A stretch of 37,990 nucleotides of DNA, from IMG/VR virus record IMGVR_UViG_3300021356_000060, positions 1 to 37,990 of that record; one strand, given 5' to 3'. A model generated the notes under the pieces. That model made no database searches and was not told the DNA's origin. It was given only the letters and a program-made list of their open reading frames with translations. The position numbers and the translations under genes are program-made. The first letter of the stretch is position 1. Each line of letters opens with the position of its first letter. Below, in pieces: positions 13,182 to 20,072 of the stretch. The DNA comes from a virus.

Positions 13182-13346
13182 TTACAACTTGACTTGAACG
13201 GCCTTGAAATCATGTCTGCCATTGCCAGTGTATCGACTCGCAGAGCCATGCTTCATGTATGCCTGTTGTTCAGCATCGCTTTCGCAAGTTGCTTTGACAC
13301 AACATAAATATTGCCCACGACAATAAACCCAAAAATATTTGAACAT
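13182..13346 (-). CDS. Small Cys-containing hypothetical protein
   Basis: A 54-codon ORF filling the gap between NinB and NinG. Its start ATG overlaps the NinB stop (a second in-frame ATG lies at 13349), and its TAA is seven bases before the NinG start, so it fits the operon exactly. It begins MFKYFWVYCRGQYLCC, aromatic and with three Cys in the first 16 residues, then a polar, basic tail ending KAVQVKL. Not recognised; it might bind a metal or be membrane-associated. Position argues that it is real despite its size. Confidence 0.55.
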   Translation of the reverse strand: MFKYFWVYCRGQYLCCVKATCESDAEQQAYMKHGSASRYTGNGRHDFKAVQVKL

Positions 13347-13792
13347 CATTGATTTTCTTTTTGCTTCAGTTTGGTGTATTCGGAATCGTCTGGAATTGTC
13401 AGTTTAAATCCTTTTGAGTGAGCAAATGCGTCTACCTGTTGCATATAAAAATACATCTCACCCTTCAATAGTTTGGATGTGCCTTTCAGTACAGTGATCT
13501 CTTTTCTGCCCACAGTACGTGTTTCATACCCAAGAAATTCTTCACAAAGCCACTCATGCATTTCTTCTTTGATGAATGGATCTGTGCCTTCTGGTAAACG
13601 TGAATTGGTTTGATTGACTATCTCTCCAACCCACATCCAGTATAGATCGTTTTGATTGATGCTCCGGTTACTGCCAGCTTTCCATTCTAGTTTTATAAAG
13701 CCGTGATCCTCGATGCCCCGTAGGGCATCTTGGTAGACCTGATCTAACATCTGCTGGGATGTAACCGTGTACTTAGCCTTCTGCACCGCCAA
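13346..13792 (-). CDS. ninB: NinB recombination protein
   Basis: A 148-aa NinB-like protein. The core NRSINQNDLYWMWVGEI followed by MHEWLCEEFLG and TSKLLKGEM is the family's recognisable pattern; family length is about 145. Lambda NinB (Orf) binds single-stranded DNA and SSB and loads the annealing protein during phage recombination, replacing RecFOR. Here it sits in one operon with ERF, YqaJ and NinG, a coherent recombination set. It overlaps the preceding HTH gene by 20 bases. Confidence 0.85.
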   Translation of the reverse strand: MAVQKAKYTVTSQQMLDQVYQDALRGIEDHGFIKLEWKAGSNRSINQNDLYWMWVGEIVNQTNSRLPEGTDPFIKEEMHEWLCEEFLGYETRTVGRKEITVLKGTSKLLKGEMYFYMQQVDAFAHSKGFKLTIPDDSEYTKLKQKENQ

Positions 13793-13994
13793 GCCTCACG
13801 AATTCATCGACAGACATTTTAAAGAACGCACAGAAGTCCTGTACGCGATGAAAGCTATGATCTTTCATGCCCTTCCATCGAATGACCTGTTGAGGCAGGA
13901 CGTTGAAGTGTTCTGCCAGCTCAATGTTTTTGATATCTCTCATTGCTAACGCAACTTTAATGCTCTTACCGATGTTGGCGTGGTAGTAACTCAT
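13773..13994 (-). CDS. Small HTH (Cro/CI-type) DNA-binding protein
   Basis: A 73-aa protein with a helix-turn-helix of the Cro/CI type at about residues 20-50 (NIELAEHFNVLPQQVIRWKG), preceded by GKSIKVALAM. AAGGAG stands six bases before ATG. It is the only recognisable transcription-factor-like protein in the genome. Its place within the recombination operon, not next to a divergent promoter, argues for a Cro-like or accessory regulator rather than a lysogeny repressor. It is a candidate binder of the ATTAGAC-N4-GTCTAAT sites; this is untested. Confidence 0.7.
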   Translation of the reverse strand: MSYYHANIGKSIKVALAMRDIKNIELAEHFNVLPQQVIRWKGMKDHSFHRVQDFCAFFKMSVDEFVRLGGAEG

Positions 13995-14003
13995 GCTATC
14001 TCC

Positions 14004-14294
14004 TTAAAATGGAATTTGTTTATCAATGTCTTTCTCACCTTCACCTTCACCTTTGGATGGCGTAACAGGCTTTGGCTCTGGATTTTCTGGCTTAACAGGC
14101 TCTGGATTTATAGCCTCAAACGTAAATCCAAAATATTTTTGACCGTTTTTATCGGTATTGATCCACGCTCCAATATCGAATTCCTTGCCATCGATCTTTG
14201 CAGTTCCCTTATGGTCAGGCTGGTTGTCCTTAGTTTTATACTGATTCCTAAACAAACTTCCTGTGTTGTTTTTATGTTCAAATCTATCGCTCAC
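14004..14294 (-). CDS. Small protein with SSB-like C-terminal tip
   Basis: A 96-aa protein. The N-terminal half (GSLFRNQYKTKDNQPDHKG followed by KYFGFTFE) resembles small single-domain phage proteins of the DUF736 kind, beta-rich. A Pro/Glu/Lys linker follows, then the end EKDIDKQIPF, which mimics the acidic DDDIPF tip of bacterial SSB used to recruit replication and repair enzymes. Encoded between YqaJ and NinB, it is likely the phage's ssDNA-binding or SSB-mimic factor. ATGA overlap with the YqaJ stop. Confidence 0.6.
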   Translation of the reverse strand: MSDRFEHKNNTGSLFRNQYKTKDNQPDHKGTAKIDGKEFDIGAWINTDKNGQKYFGFTFEAINPEPVKPENPEPKPVTPSKGEGEGEKDIDKQIPF

Positions 14295-14896
14295 AGATAT
14301 TTCTCCAAATTCTTAGTTTCAACTTCTATTTCCTTGCACACATCGATCACGATGCGCTCAAGCTCTTTAATGAAATCCTCGTCACGCTCGACACGGATTA
14401 ACATTGGTGGAAGGGATGGGTGATAGGACAGAAAGTCCCACCACTTACGTTTTGTGATCCACAAGCATCCCTGTACTTGTGCCTTGTACTCTGCTGGCAA
14501 CTTGTTCGCACGAAAGTATTTAACGTGCGTTGCAGGAGCTGGGCATTTGATTTCCAAACCCCCTACAGCATCGATCAAGCCATCAGGGCTAATCCCGCAC
14601 TCATATTCATCATGCTTGCAGAACCCCACCTCTTGTACGGTGCAACGACGCTCAAACTCAAAGAATGCTCTCGCATCCGGTTCTAACTCCCGCCCACGGA
14701 TCATCCATTCGTTTTCCCATACAGGTGGCGGCTCACCTATGACCTTCTCAGCAATTAAGCCGTTTACATAAGTTGCACGGCTAGTAGACTCTTTGCCTTG
14801 TGCGGTAATTAGTTTCGAGAAGCCTGATCCTGACGGACAGCCCAGACGGGCCATCAACCATTCATCAGTTCCTTGCTCTGCTTCGACGATTCTCAT
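14291..14896 (-). CDS. YqaJ-type exonuclease
   Basis: A 201-aa protein of the lambda Exo/YqaJ family that digests double-stranded DNA 5' to 3', leaving ssDNA for annealing. Motifs are QGTDEWLMARLG near the N-terminus, E70 in GRELEPDA, catalytic D105 in GISPDGLI, E115 and K117 in LEIKCP, and QVQGCLW. All key PD-(D/E)XK residues are present. It overlaps the ERF gene by four bases, so exonuclease and annealing protein are co-translated as a two-component recombination system. Confidence 0.92.
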   Translation of the reverse strand: MRIVEAEQGTDEWLMARLGCPSGSGFSKLITAQGKESTSRATYVNGLIAEKVIGEPPPVWENEWMIRGRELEPDARAFFEFERRCTVQEVGFCKHDEYECGISPDGLIDAVGGLEIKCPAPATHVKYFRANKLPAEYKAQVQGCLWITKRKWWDFLSYHPSLPPMLIRVERDEDFIKELERIVIDVCKEIEVETKNLEKYL

Positions 14897-15498
14897 TTGG
14901 ACTTCCTCTTCAAAGCCCCAATGAGGTTCTCAAACTGATCTGAATCAATTTCATGCAGGTCTTCGACTTTCTGCCATTTATAAAGAGCATTCATGTCTTC
15001 ATCAGATAGTTTTGCTTTCTCAACTAGCTCATCGATCTTGTCTTTTTGCTCTTGAGTCAGAGTCGAGAAGTCTTCTTGCTTCAGCATATCGGCATCGTCT
15101 TTCTCGCCTGAATCAATCTTGAAGATCGTTCGCATGGCAATCTTCTCGACATACGACAGAGCCGAACCAGCGGATTGCGCTCCAGTAAACGGAAGTGTGA
15201 TTGATCTGCGGATAGGAAAGTTCCATACAGCCCCATCTTTGTGAATGATGGTGAACTGATAGACCGCACGATATAGTTTTCTATCATCGGTGATACTACT
15301 TTCCAGTTCATCAGGAATAATCATAATCCCTGCTTCATTCATAAGTGGACGCATCTTCTCGTAGTATTTGTCGATAGACACATACTTATAATTTGCGTAC
15401 CCGTTATCAGAGTCATAGCCCAATGTGCCGATCTGCGACTGTATTTCAAACAGCGCATTGGCAATTATCTTTGGGCAGTCGGATGTTTGATGATTCAT
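14893..15498 (-). CDS. erf: ERF-type single-strand annealing protein
   Basis: 201 aa from the ATG at 15498, preceded by AAAGGGGGACAAACT; an upstream ATG at 15531 would lie inside the promoter -10. The ERF core is clear: YANYKYVSIDKYYEKMRPL, the variable middle, then SITLPFTGAQSAGSALSYVEK before RTIFKI. A charged helical tail follows. ERF proteins (P22 Erf) anneal ssDNA to circularise and recombine phage genomes. It is the first gene of the early/middle operon. Confidence 0.88.
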   Translation of the reverse strand: MNHQTSDCPKIIANALFEIQSQIGTLGYDSDNGYANYKYVSIDKYYEKMRPLMNEAGIMIIPDELESSITDDRKLYRAVYQFTIIHKDGAVWNFPIRRSITLPFTGAQSAGSALSYVEKIAMRTIFKIDSGEKDDADMLKQEDFSTLTQEQKDKIDELVEKAKLSDEDMNALYKWQKVEDLHEIDSDQFENLIGALKRKSK

Positions 15499-15688
15499 AG
15501 TTTGTCCCCCTTTATTAACCATCGAGGACAAATATAAATCTGATTGCGAAATGTAGTCAACCTATTATGATAGTTTTTTATCGAATTGACTTTTACTGTG
15601 GATACAGTAGCTTATGAATTTAGTTTCATCGAGATTCCCTCATCAGATGCGACTATTGGCCCGTGACCTCCCCCCTATCGGGCCTTTT
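15499..15688. other. Regulatory gap between lysis and recombination operons
   Basis: 190 bases without a gene. They hold the ERF promoter (15531-15560), an iteron-like sequence TGAATTTAGTTTCATCGA near 15615, a second AT-rich stretch (15565-15585) and a GC hairpin at the lysozyme end. No reading frame of interest was seen. Confidence 0.6.
15531..15560 (-). promoter_or_regulatory. Promoter for the recombination/replication operon
   Basis: On the minus strand TTGACT (15560-15555) and TATATT (15536-15531) are separated by 18 bases, the best sigma-70 promoter I see. Transcription would begin near 15524, just upstream of the ERF ribosome-binding site, which also fixes the ERF start at 15498. Confidence 0.6.
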
Positions 15689-15690
15689 TT
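15658..15690 (+). terminator. Hairpin at the end of the lysis operon, T-run on plus strand
   Basis: GGCCCG and CGGGCC pair across a 15-base loop and are followed on the plus strand by TTTTTT. As a rho-independent terminator it reads best for plus-strand transcription. On the minus strand the same hairpin directly follows the lysozyme stop and may mark the end of the late transcript. Confidence 0.45.
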
Positions 15691-16135
15691 ATGCGACGTT
15701 CCGCATCCTCTGCACCAGACGATCCGCACGATTGGTGACCTGCTGATACCATTTTGAGTCAATCATTTCGTCTGCGGCTCTGTCCCAATCCCTTTCGTCT
15801 ACAGCGGCTTTCATATTCTTGAACTGACTGAGCCTAGGACGGCCCATGTTGAACATCATATTTGCGAGGATCAGTTGCACTTCGTCTGGGAAGTCGATCC
15901 AGTCTTCATAAAGTCGCTGGCATTCGTCTACTGTGATCTCAATATCGCTTTCAAACGCTTGTCTGACTCTATCTTCCGGTACAGCCGTGCCAACCTCAAG
16001 GCCATGTTCTTCATCGTCTTCGGTCACAAGATGCCCAATACCGAATGTAGGGAGCCCTAAGTGATCTAAGTAAATCTCATACTCACAGCCTTCGTCGTAC
16101 TCCAGCTCCATGCGTAATTGTTCCAGATTCATCAT
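15689..16135 (-). CDS. Endolysin, T4-type lysozyme (GH24)
   Basis: A 148-aa muramidase that cuts the glycan strands of peptidoglycan. The N-terminus YDEGCEYEIYLDHLGLPTFG is followed by IGHLVT and places the catalytic triad at E15, D24 and T30, with exactly the spacing of T4 lysozyme (11, 20, 26). The helical C-terminal lobe has MMFNMG and a final NRADRLVQRM. There is no signal peptide or SAR segment, so release needs the upstream holin. It overlaps the holin gene by four bases. Confidence 0.93.
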   Translation of the reverse strand: MMNLEQLRMELEYDEGCEYEIYLDHLGLPTFGIGHLVTEDDEEHGLEVGTAVPEDRVRQAFESDIEITVDECQRLYEDWIDFPDEVQLILANMMFNMGRPRLSQFKNMKAAVDERDWDRAADEMIDSKWYQQVTNRADRLVQRMRNVA

Positions 16136-16527
16136 TTCGTCAGTCCTTTCTGCTTTTCATAAGTACGGAGGCCACCCAACCCGAGCATCCCCAGTAGTAC
16201 CGTCATTAACGAGTCCATATCGAACGCAGGGAGTTCAGGTATCGCCGCGCCAGCCCAAGTAGCTCCAAACGTAATGCATGGAGCAAGCACAAAGTGATAT
16301 GCAAGCGCGACCGCACAGACCCATCCGACGCATGGCCTCCATCCGCTGACCCAGATTGATTTGTGTTTTGCTTCTTCACGGTTAGTAAGAATCTGCGCCA
16401 TCGACGCTTCATGCGCTTGCCGTTCAGCAAGAGTTGCAATTTCGTGGGCAAGTTTCGCTTTTTGGTCTTTGTCTTCAATTACTTTGTCCAATAGTCCTGT
16501 AACGGGGCCAATCAATGCTTGTATCAT
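16132..16527 (-). CDS. Holin, 3-TM family
   Basis: A 131-aa protein with an N-terminal amphipathic helix (residues 15-50), then KHKSIWVSGWRPCVGWVCAV starting the first membrane helix, a second hydrophobic segment (FVLAPCITFGATWAGAAI) and a third (SLMTVLLGMLGLGGL). The KSIWVSGWRP pattern is typical of the 3-TM holin family also seen in gene-transfer agents. It forms membrane holes that release the lysozyme encoded next to it. Confidence 0.85.
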   Translation of the reverse strand: MIQALIGPVTGLLDKVIEDKDQKAKLAHEIATLAERQAHEASMAQILTNREEAKHKSIWVSGWRPCVGWVCAVALAYHFVLAPCITFGATWAGAAIPELPAFDMDSLMTVLLGMLGLGGLRTYEKQKGLTK

Positions 16528-16530
16528 AAG

Positions 16531-16848
16531 CTACTCCTTGGATTTTGCTTGATAAGCTGAAGCACCAAAAAAACTGGCGACAAGGGCAGACACCGCTATG
16601 AAATACGTTCCCGCGATGTCAGTAATGAGACTAGCCGCTTTGTCGAGTCCAACAAGGCTACATATAAAAATACCACTGGGATAAAGAAGTAAGCCAAATA
16701 ACGCAAACCATGCCATCTTCCTGATCGAATCGCGCTGTGCGTCTTCATCCTCCATCTTGCGACGACGATCCTCAAGTTCAATAAGAGTAAGCTCATTCGG
16801 ATCGATAATGCCGTTGCCATTCGTGTCATATTTTTCTAACTCCGTCAT
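16531..16848 (-). CDS. EF-hand membrane protein of the lysis cassette
   Basis: 105 aa from the ATG at 16848 (GGGAG upstream, ATGA overlap with the previous stop). Residues 8-19, DTNGNGIIDPNE, form a canonical EF-hand loop with D1, N3, N5, G6, I8 and E12 in the calcium-binding positions. A highly charged helix follows (residues 25-45), then two membrane helices (WFALFGLLLYPSGIFICSLV; TYFIAVSALVASFFGASAY). I have seen comparable proteins in marine myoviruses. Encoded beside the holin, it may sense or bind calcium at the membrane; role unknown. Confidence 0.72.
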   Translation of the reverse strand: MTELEKYDTNGNGIIDPNELTLIELEDRRRKMEDEDAQRDSIRKMAWFALFGLLLYPSGIFICSLVGLDKAASLITDIAGTYFIAVSALVASFFGASAYQAKSKE

Positions 16849-17033
16849 AGGATATCTCCCTGTATCTGATCCGTTGGGACGCACACTACATTATAGTTTC
16901 TGAGGGGCTTTCCGATCTTCTGCACCATCGCTTCTCCTGCGTACAGGCATTCCATGTGCGTAGGGTGTATTTCAAGAATCCTAAAGTAAAACGTCATATC
17001 TGCGACAAAGATTCCCAGAAGCACCCAAGCCAT
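16845..17033 (-). CDS. Small hypothetical protein with N-terminal hydrophobic segment
   Basis: 62 aa from the ATG at 17033 (TAATG overlap, GGA upstream); longer open frame upstream is inside the previous gene. Residues 2-18 (AWVLLGIFVADMTFYF) form a signal-like or membrane segment, followed by a short Cys-containing domain (C30, C51). It could be an outer spanin-like or periplasmic lysis accessory, but no lipobox is visible. An iteron-like sequence (16886-16905) falls in its 3' half. Confidence 0.58.
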   Translation of the reverse strand: MAWVLLGIFVADMTFYFRILEIHPTHMECLYAGEAMVQKIGKPLRNYNVVCVPTDQIQGDIL

Positions 17034-17482
17034 TACCGTCCTTTCATAGCAATGATAGCAAGTAGGAGCCAAATGCCACCAGCGACGACCAAGCAACCAG
17101 CAAATATAACAGCAGTATAGATAAGTCCGTCCTTAATCGCTTTCTTCCTACGTTTTCGAGCTTTTTCTTCACGCTCTTTCTGCTTCTTTCTCAGTTCTTT
17201 GCGATTTCTGATAAAGGTCTGATAATCATCCCATAGGCGCGGGCGACCAGCGTAGATGAATAACTGCTTGATTTCATACTCTTTTTTTCTAATATCTTCA
17301 AGAGCCCAGAACGCTTCCATGTCTCCATCAGCGGCATCTTTTTCTAGTTCTTCGTGTGCATCGGCAAGGTTGGTCAGATGCTTCCCCATTTGGCCCACGG
17401 ATGTCACATGCCCCGCCAGCTCTTTTATGCCATTGATTGCAGAATTGGCTAATTCAATGGCGGCTATGGCCTCGAAAATCAT
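17033..17482 (-). CDS. Coiled-coil protein with C-terminal membrane anchor
   Basis: A 149-aa protein. The first 100 residues are helical (ELANSAINGIKELAGHV onward). A very basic stretch (RNRKELRKKQKEREEKARKR) precedes one membrane helix (LIYTAVIFAGCLVVAGGIWL) and a short tail. The basic side should face the cytoplasm. Position among the lysis genes suggests a lysis accessory or membrane-disrupting factor; it does not look like a classical spanin. Not recognised as a family. Confidence 0.65.
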   Translation of the reverse strand: MIFEAIAAIELANSAINGIKELAGHVTSVGQMGKHLTNLADAHEELEKDAADGDMEAFWALEDIRKKEYEIKQLFIYAGRPRLWDDYQTFIRNRKELRKKQKEREEKARKRRKKAIKDGLIYTAVIFAGCLVVAGGIWLLLAIIAMKGR

Positions 17483-17484
17483 GA

Positions 17485-17679
17485 CTAGGGCATCTTGGCG
17501 AGCACCGTCAGAGTGACAATGAGGATGGCACCCGTGGCGGCTATCAGGATTGCTTCCAAACGCTTCACACGCCCAAACAGATCCTTGAACTGGATTTTCA
17601 CCTCAGTCTTAATCATCACAACCTCTTTTTCTAGGTTGTCTATACGACTGTGTGCTGACTCAACTGTACGGCTACCCAT
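17485..17679 (-). CDS. XhlA-like holin accessory protein
   Basis: 64 aa from the ATG at 17679, preceded by AAGGGAAAAGAA. The first 40 residues form a heptad-patterned coiled coil (RIDNLEKEVVMIKTEVK) leading through FGRVKRLEAIL into one membrane helix (AILIAATGAILIVTLTVLA). This matches the XhlA haemolysin family, small proteins that work with holins in lysis. It opens the lysis cassette after the tail-tip genes. Confidence 0.68.
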   Translation of the reverse strand: MGSRTVESAHSRIDNLEKEVVMIKTEVKIQFKDLFGRVKRLEAILIAATGAILIVTLTVLAKMP

Positions 17680-17689
17680 TTCTTTTCCC

Positions 17690-18499
17690 TTACGTAATGT
17701 AAATTGCAGATACTTGCTGAAACGCTGACGCATCTGTGGTGTATTGACTCGTAGTGTTTAAGTAATGAGCTACTTTGATAGTATATGTGTTCGATGTAGA
17801 GAATGTCGTGGAAAATGTTTTTCTAGCCCAAACTCTCATGCCGCCTGTTGCTCCAGATGTTTCAACATACAAATAAGCCGCGCCACTTGTTTGACCCATC
17901 GAGCCACCTCCCGCTGGGAAAGTGTTTGTGCTGATCCCATTTCTCATGCCCGTTCTTGAAGATCCCGTGCCGTTTGTATCAATATTAAATCTAGCGGCGG
18001 TAGTTCCAGTGGCTATATTGATAAATGAATTAGTAGTTGGAAGTGTTGTTAGAGAAATAGAGCTATTGGTGCTGGTAGTTTGAAAGCCCGTCCAAGTAGT
18101 GTTGCGATAGGTTTCTAAAACGCTTCCACCTTGCGCCAGTTGTACTCCTGCGATTGTGTAATCATGATAAAAAGTGCTGATCCCAGTTCCTAAAGGAATT
18201 CTATAGCCAATGTAAAAGGTTTTAGACCCGTTTGAAGAAGGAGTGAAACTTATTTCTAAAACTCGGTAATTAGAAAGCACGTTGCTAGAGGTATTTCTTT
18301 CTCCATAAATATTTATTAATTGTGGGGTTGCATCTTCTACGAGAGTTGTTGTCGCAGTAGGTTCAAATGGCTCCAAAGGCCACAAATTTTTTTCTTGATA
18401 ATATGTTTGCGATGCGAGATCGAACATCCCACTCGCGGCATTCTGTGATATAGCGACATCTTGACCTATAACCCCACCATTGAACCTGACTCGACTCAT
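17690..18499 (-). CDS. Putative tail/tail-tip protein
   Basis: A 269-aa, Ser/Thr/Gly-rich, beta-strand-rich protein with few charged residues, typical of surface-exposed tail or fibre domains. It starts MSRVRFNGGVIGQDVAIS, a mode of opening I associate with virion proteins of marine phages. No catalytic motif. Start overlaps the preceding gene's stop by one base. It is the last gene of the tail-tip cluster. Function inferred from composition and position. Confidence 0.6.
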   Translation of the reverse strand: MSRVRFNGGVIGQDVAISQNAASGMFDLASQTYYQEKNLWPLEPFEPTATTTLVEDATPQLINIYGERNTSSNVLSNYRVLEISFTPSSNGSKTFYIGYRIPLGTGISTFYHDYTIAGVQLAQGGSVLETYRNTTWTGFQTTSTNSSISLTTLPTTNSFINIATGTTAARFNIDTNGTGSSRTGMRNGISTNTFPAGGGSMGQTSGAAYLYVETSGATGGMRVWARKTFSTTFSTSNTYTIKVAHYLNTTSQYTTDASAFQQVSAIYIT

Positions 18500-18858
18500 C
18501 AGCTAATATCCTCATAGGAACAGAGAGCCTGTAAGTCCCCGTTCACACTGGCTTGTAGCTGTATGGAGCTGTTTTCTTCAAGGTAGATAGGGTTATCCTT
18601 GCCAATCAGTATTAAACTGCCGTCTGCTGGCACAGTGATTGTATGCGCTAATTTAAAAGACGAACCCGCTAAGTTAACTGTGCAAGTAATCAATGCGGTG
18701 TTGGCACCATCGACGTTTGCGATTACCAGACTGTTGATTTTATAAACTTTACCTGACGATGCAGAGTTTGTAACGATAGCCGTATTGACGGTTGTGACGA
18801 CAAGCCCCTCTGTCTTGCCAAAAATATTCGATACGTTGACGATATTAGGGTTTGCCAT
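18499..18858 (-). CDS. Small virion protein, tail-tip cluster
   Basis: A 119-aa beta-rich protein with alternating hydrophobic strands (KINSLVIANVDGANTALIT then SFKLAHTITVPADGSLILI), consistent with a small jelly-roll or Ig-like fold. Proteins with this opening and size occur in marine phage tail regions. It probably decorates the tail tip or forms a fibre base. No more specific family named. Confidence 0.6.
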   Translation of the reverse strand: MANPNIVNVSNIFGKTEGLVVTTVNTAIVTNSASSGKVYKINSLVIANVDGANTALITCTVNLAGSSFKLAHTITVPADGSLILIGKDNPIYLEENSSIQLQASVNGDLQALCSYEDIS

Positions 18859-18867
18859 GATGAATCC

Positions 18868-19605
18868 TTATCCAAACACAATCGCCATAGCAATCGCTTT
18901 GCCTGTTGTAATGCCACCGCCACCACCACCTGACACAGTAGCAAATGAAAGCGTCCCACTGCCATCTGTTTGCAAGACTTGATTAGCACTACCGTCTGCC
19001 GTAGGGAATGTATACGCACCGTTAATATCTAAGTTTGCAAGTCTGACCTCGCCTGTCCCAAGCAGACTTATTTTGGTAGTGCCGTTTTTCTGGAAATATG
19101 CGTGATTTGATGAATTACTATAATTGGTAGTAATTGTACCGCCTGTGCTATTTCCTTCGATATCAATGTTCCACCCACCTGCGCCAGTAGGTGCTTTAAG
19201 TTTGAACCCGTGACCACCACTCTGTGGATCGAACTCCCATCCGCTATTGGAGTTTGCTTGAAATCTCAAGACATCATCTGCGGTAACATAACTAATGTTG
19301 TGTACATCTGGATCAGTTGAGTCACCGAAATATATTTTTTCATTAGCATCTAGTTTTATATCATTGCCGTTGGCATCAAGATCACCGCCTAGTTGTGGAG
19401 ATGTGTCATCTACGACGGCATCTATAGCGTTGGGATTGGCTGTAGCAGACGTAGCGATACCGTCCAATTTGGTTTTATCGCCATTAGCAAACGACCCTTC
19501 TGAAAGGACTTCCTGCTTATCGGTATTCAGAGAGGTGAAGTTTGAGTCCACCTCCGTTGAGGTCAACGGACTCCCTTTACCTGCCCTAGTAGTGATCGTG
19601 GTCAT
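18868..19605 (-). CDS. Tail fibre-like protein
   Basis: A 245-aa protein opening with MTTITTRAGKGSPLTSTEVD and containing GDKTKLDGIATSA, a common pattern of phage tail fibre stalks, then repeating beta segments (LGGDLDANGNDIKLDANEKI) and a Gly6 run before a hydrophobic end GKAIAMAIVFG. The last part is a hallmark I know from small marine phage structural proteins. It likely forms a trimeric fibre segment. Host-binding role is inferred. Confidence 0.68.
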   Translation of the reverse strand: MTTITTRAGKGSPLTSTEVDSNFTSLNTDKQEVLSEGSFANGDKTKLDGIATSATANPNAIDAVVDDTSPQLGGDLDANGNDIKLDANEKIYFGDSTDPDVHNISYVTADDVLRFQANSNSGWEFDPQSGGHGFKLKAPTGAGGWNIDIEGNSTGGTITTNYSNSSNHAYFQKNGTTKISLLGTGEVRLANLDINGAYTFPTADGSANQVLQTDGSGTLSFATVSGGGGGGITTGKAIAMAIVFG

Positions 19606-19613
19606 AAATCACC

Positions 19614-20063
19614 TTATGAAGCCGAGATCGTCACCGTCCATGTTACGGTCATACTATCGTCAGCCAATTTATTGACTACGGAAAAAACCGTCCTACATAG
19701 CATCGTACCGCCAGATGCGGCGTTGAAAAGTCCTGCCTCAGTGACCGCACCCGTAGCATCACCTGCCTCAAATGACGCGACATAAGCAACAGCATTGCTA
19801 GTAACAGTCGTTGAGTCTAAGGCTTCTCTCGATCCTAGCTGAGAGCCTAGCGCAGTATCATTGTGTGCCGCCGCCTGAGAATTAGAACCTAATGCCATGT
19901 GAGTCATCGCAGTAGCTGTCGCGTCTTTCATACGAGAAGCGATAAAGTCTAGCCCTGCATCGACAACCAAGTTATCGATTTCGCGTGTCTCTTTGACTTT
20001 ACCGTCTTTGTCTTTCAGGACAATTCCTACACGCCCTTTGAGTTTGAGTGAGTCTTTCAACAT
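19614..20063 (-). CDS. Tail-associated protein
   Basis: A 149-aa protein that begins LKLKGRVGIVLKDKDGKVKE, with a beta-hairpin, then IDNLVVDAGLDFIASRMKD and a beta-rich Ala/Thr region. I recognise this arrangement from tail or fibre-associated phage proteins that carry the NLVVDAG motif; the function is not defined. Ends MTVTWTVTISAS. It sits nine bases from the next gene. Confidence 0.65.
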   Translation of the reverse strand: MLKDSLKLKGRVGIVLKDKDGKVKETREIDNLVVDAGLDFIASRMKDATATAMTHMALGSNSQAAAHNDTALGSQLGSREALDSTTVTSNAVAYVASFEAGDATGAVTEAGLFNAASGGTMLCRTVFSVVNKLADDSMTVTWTVTISAS

Positions 20064-20072
20064 GGGTATCTC

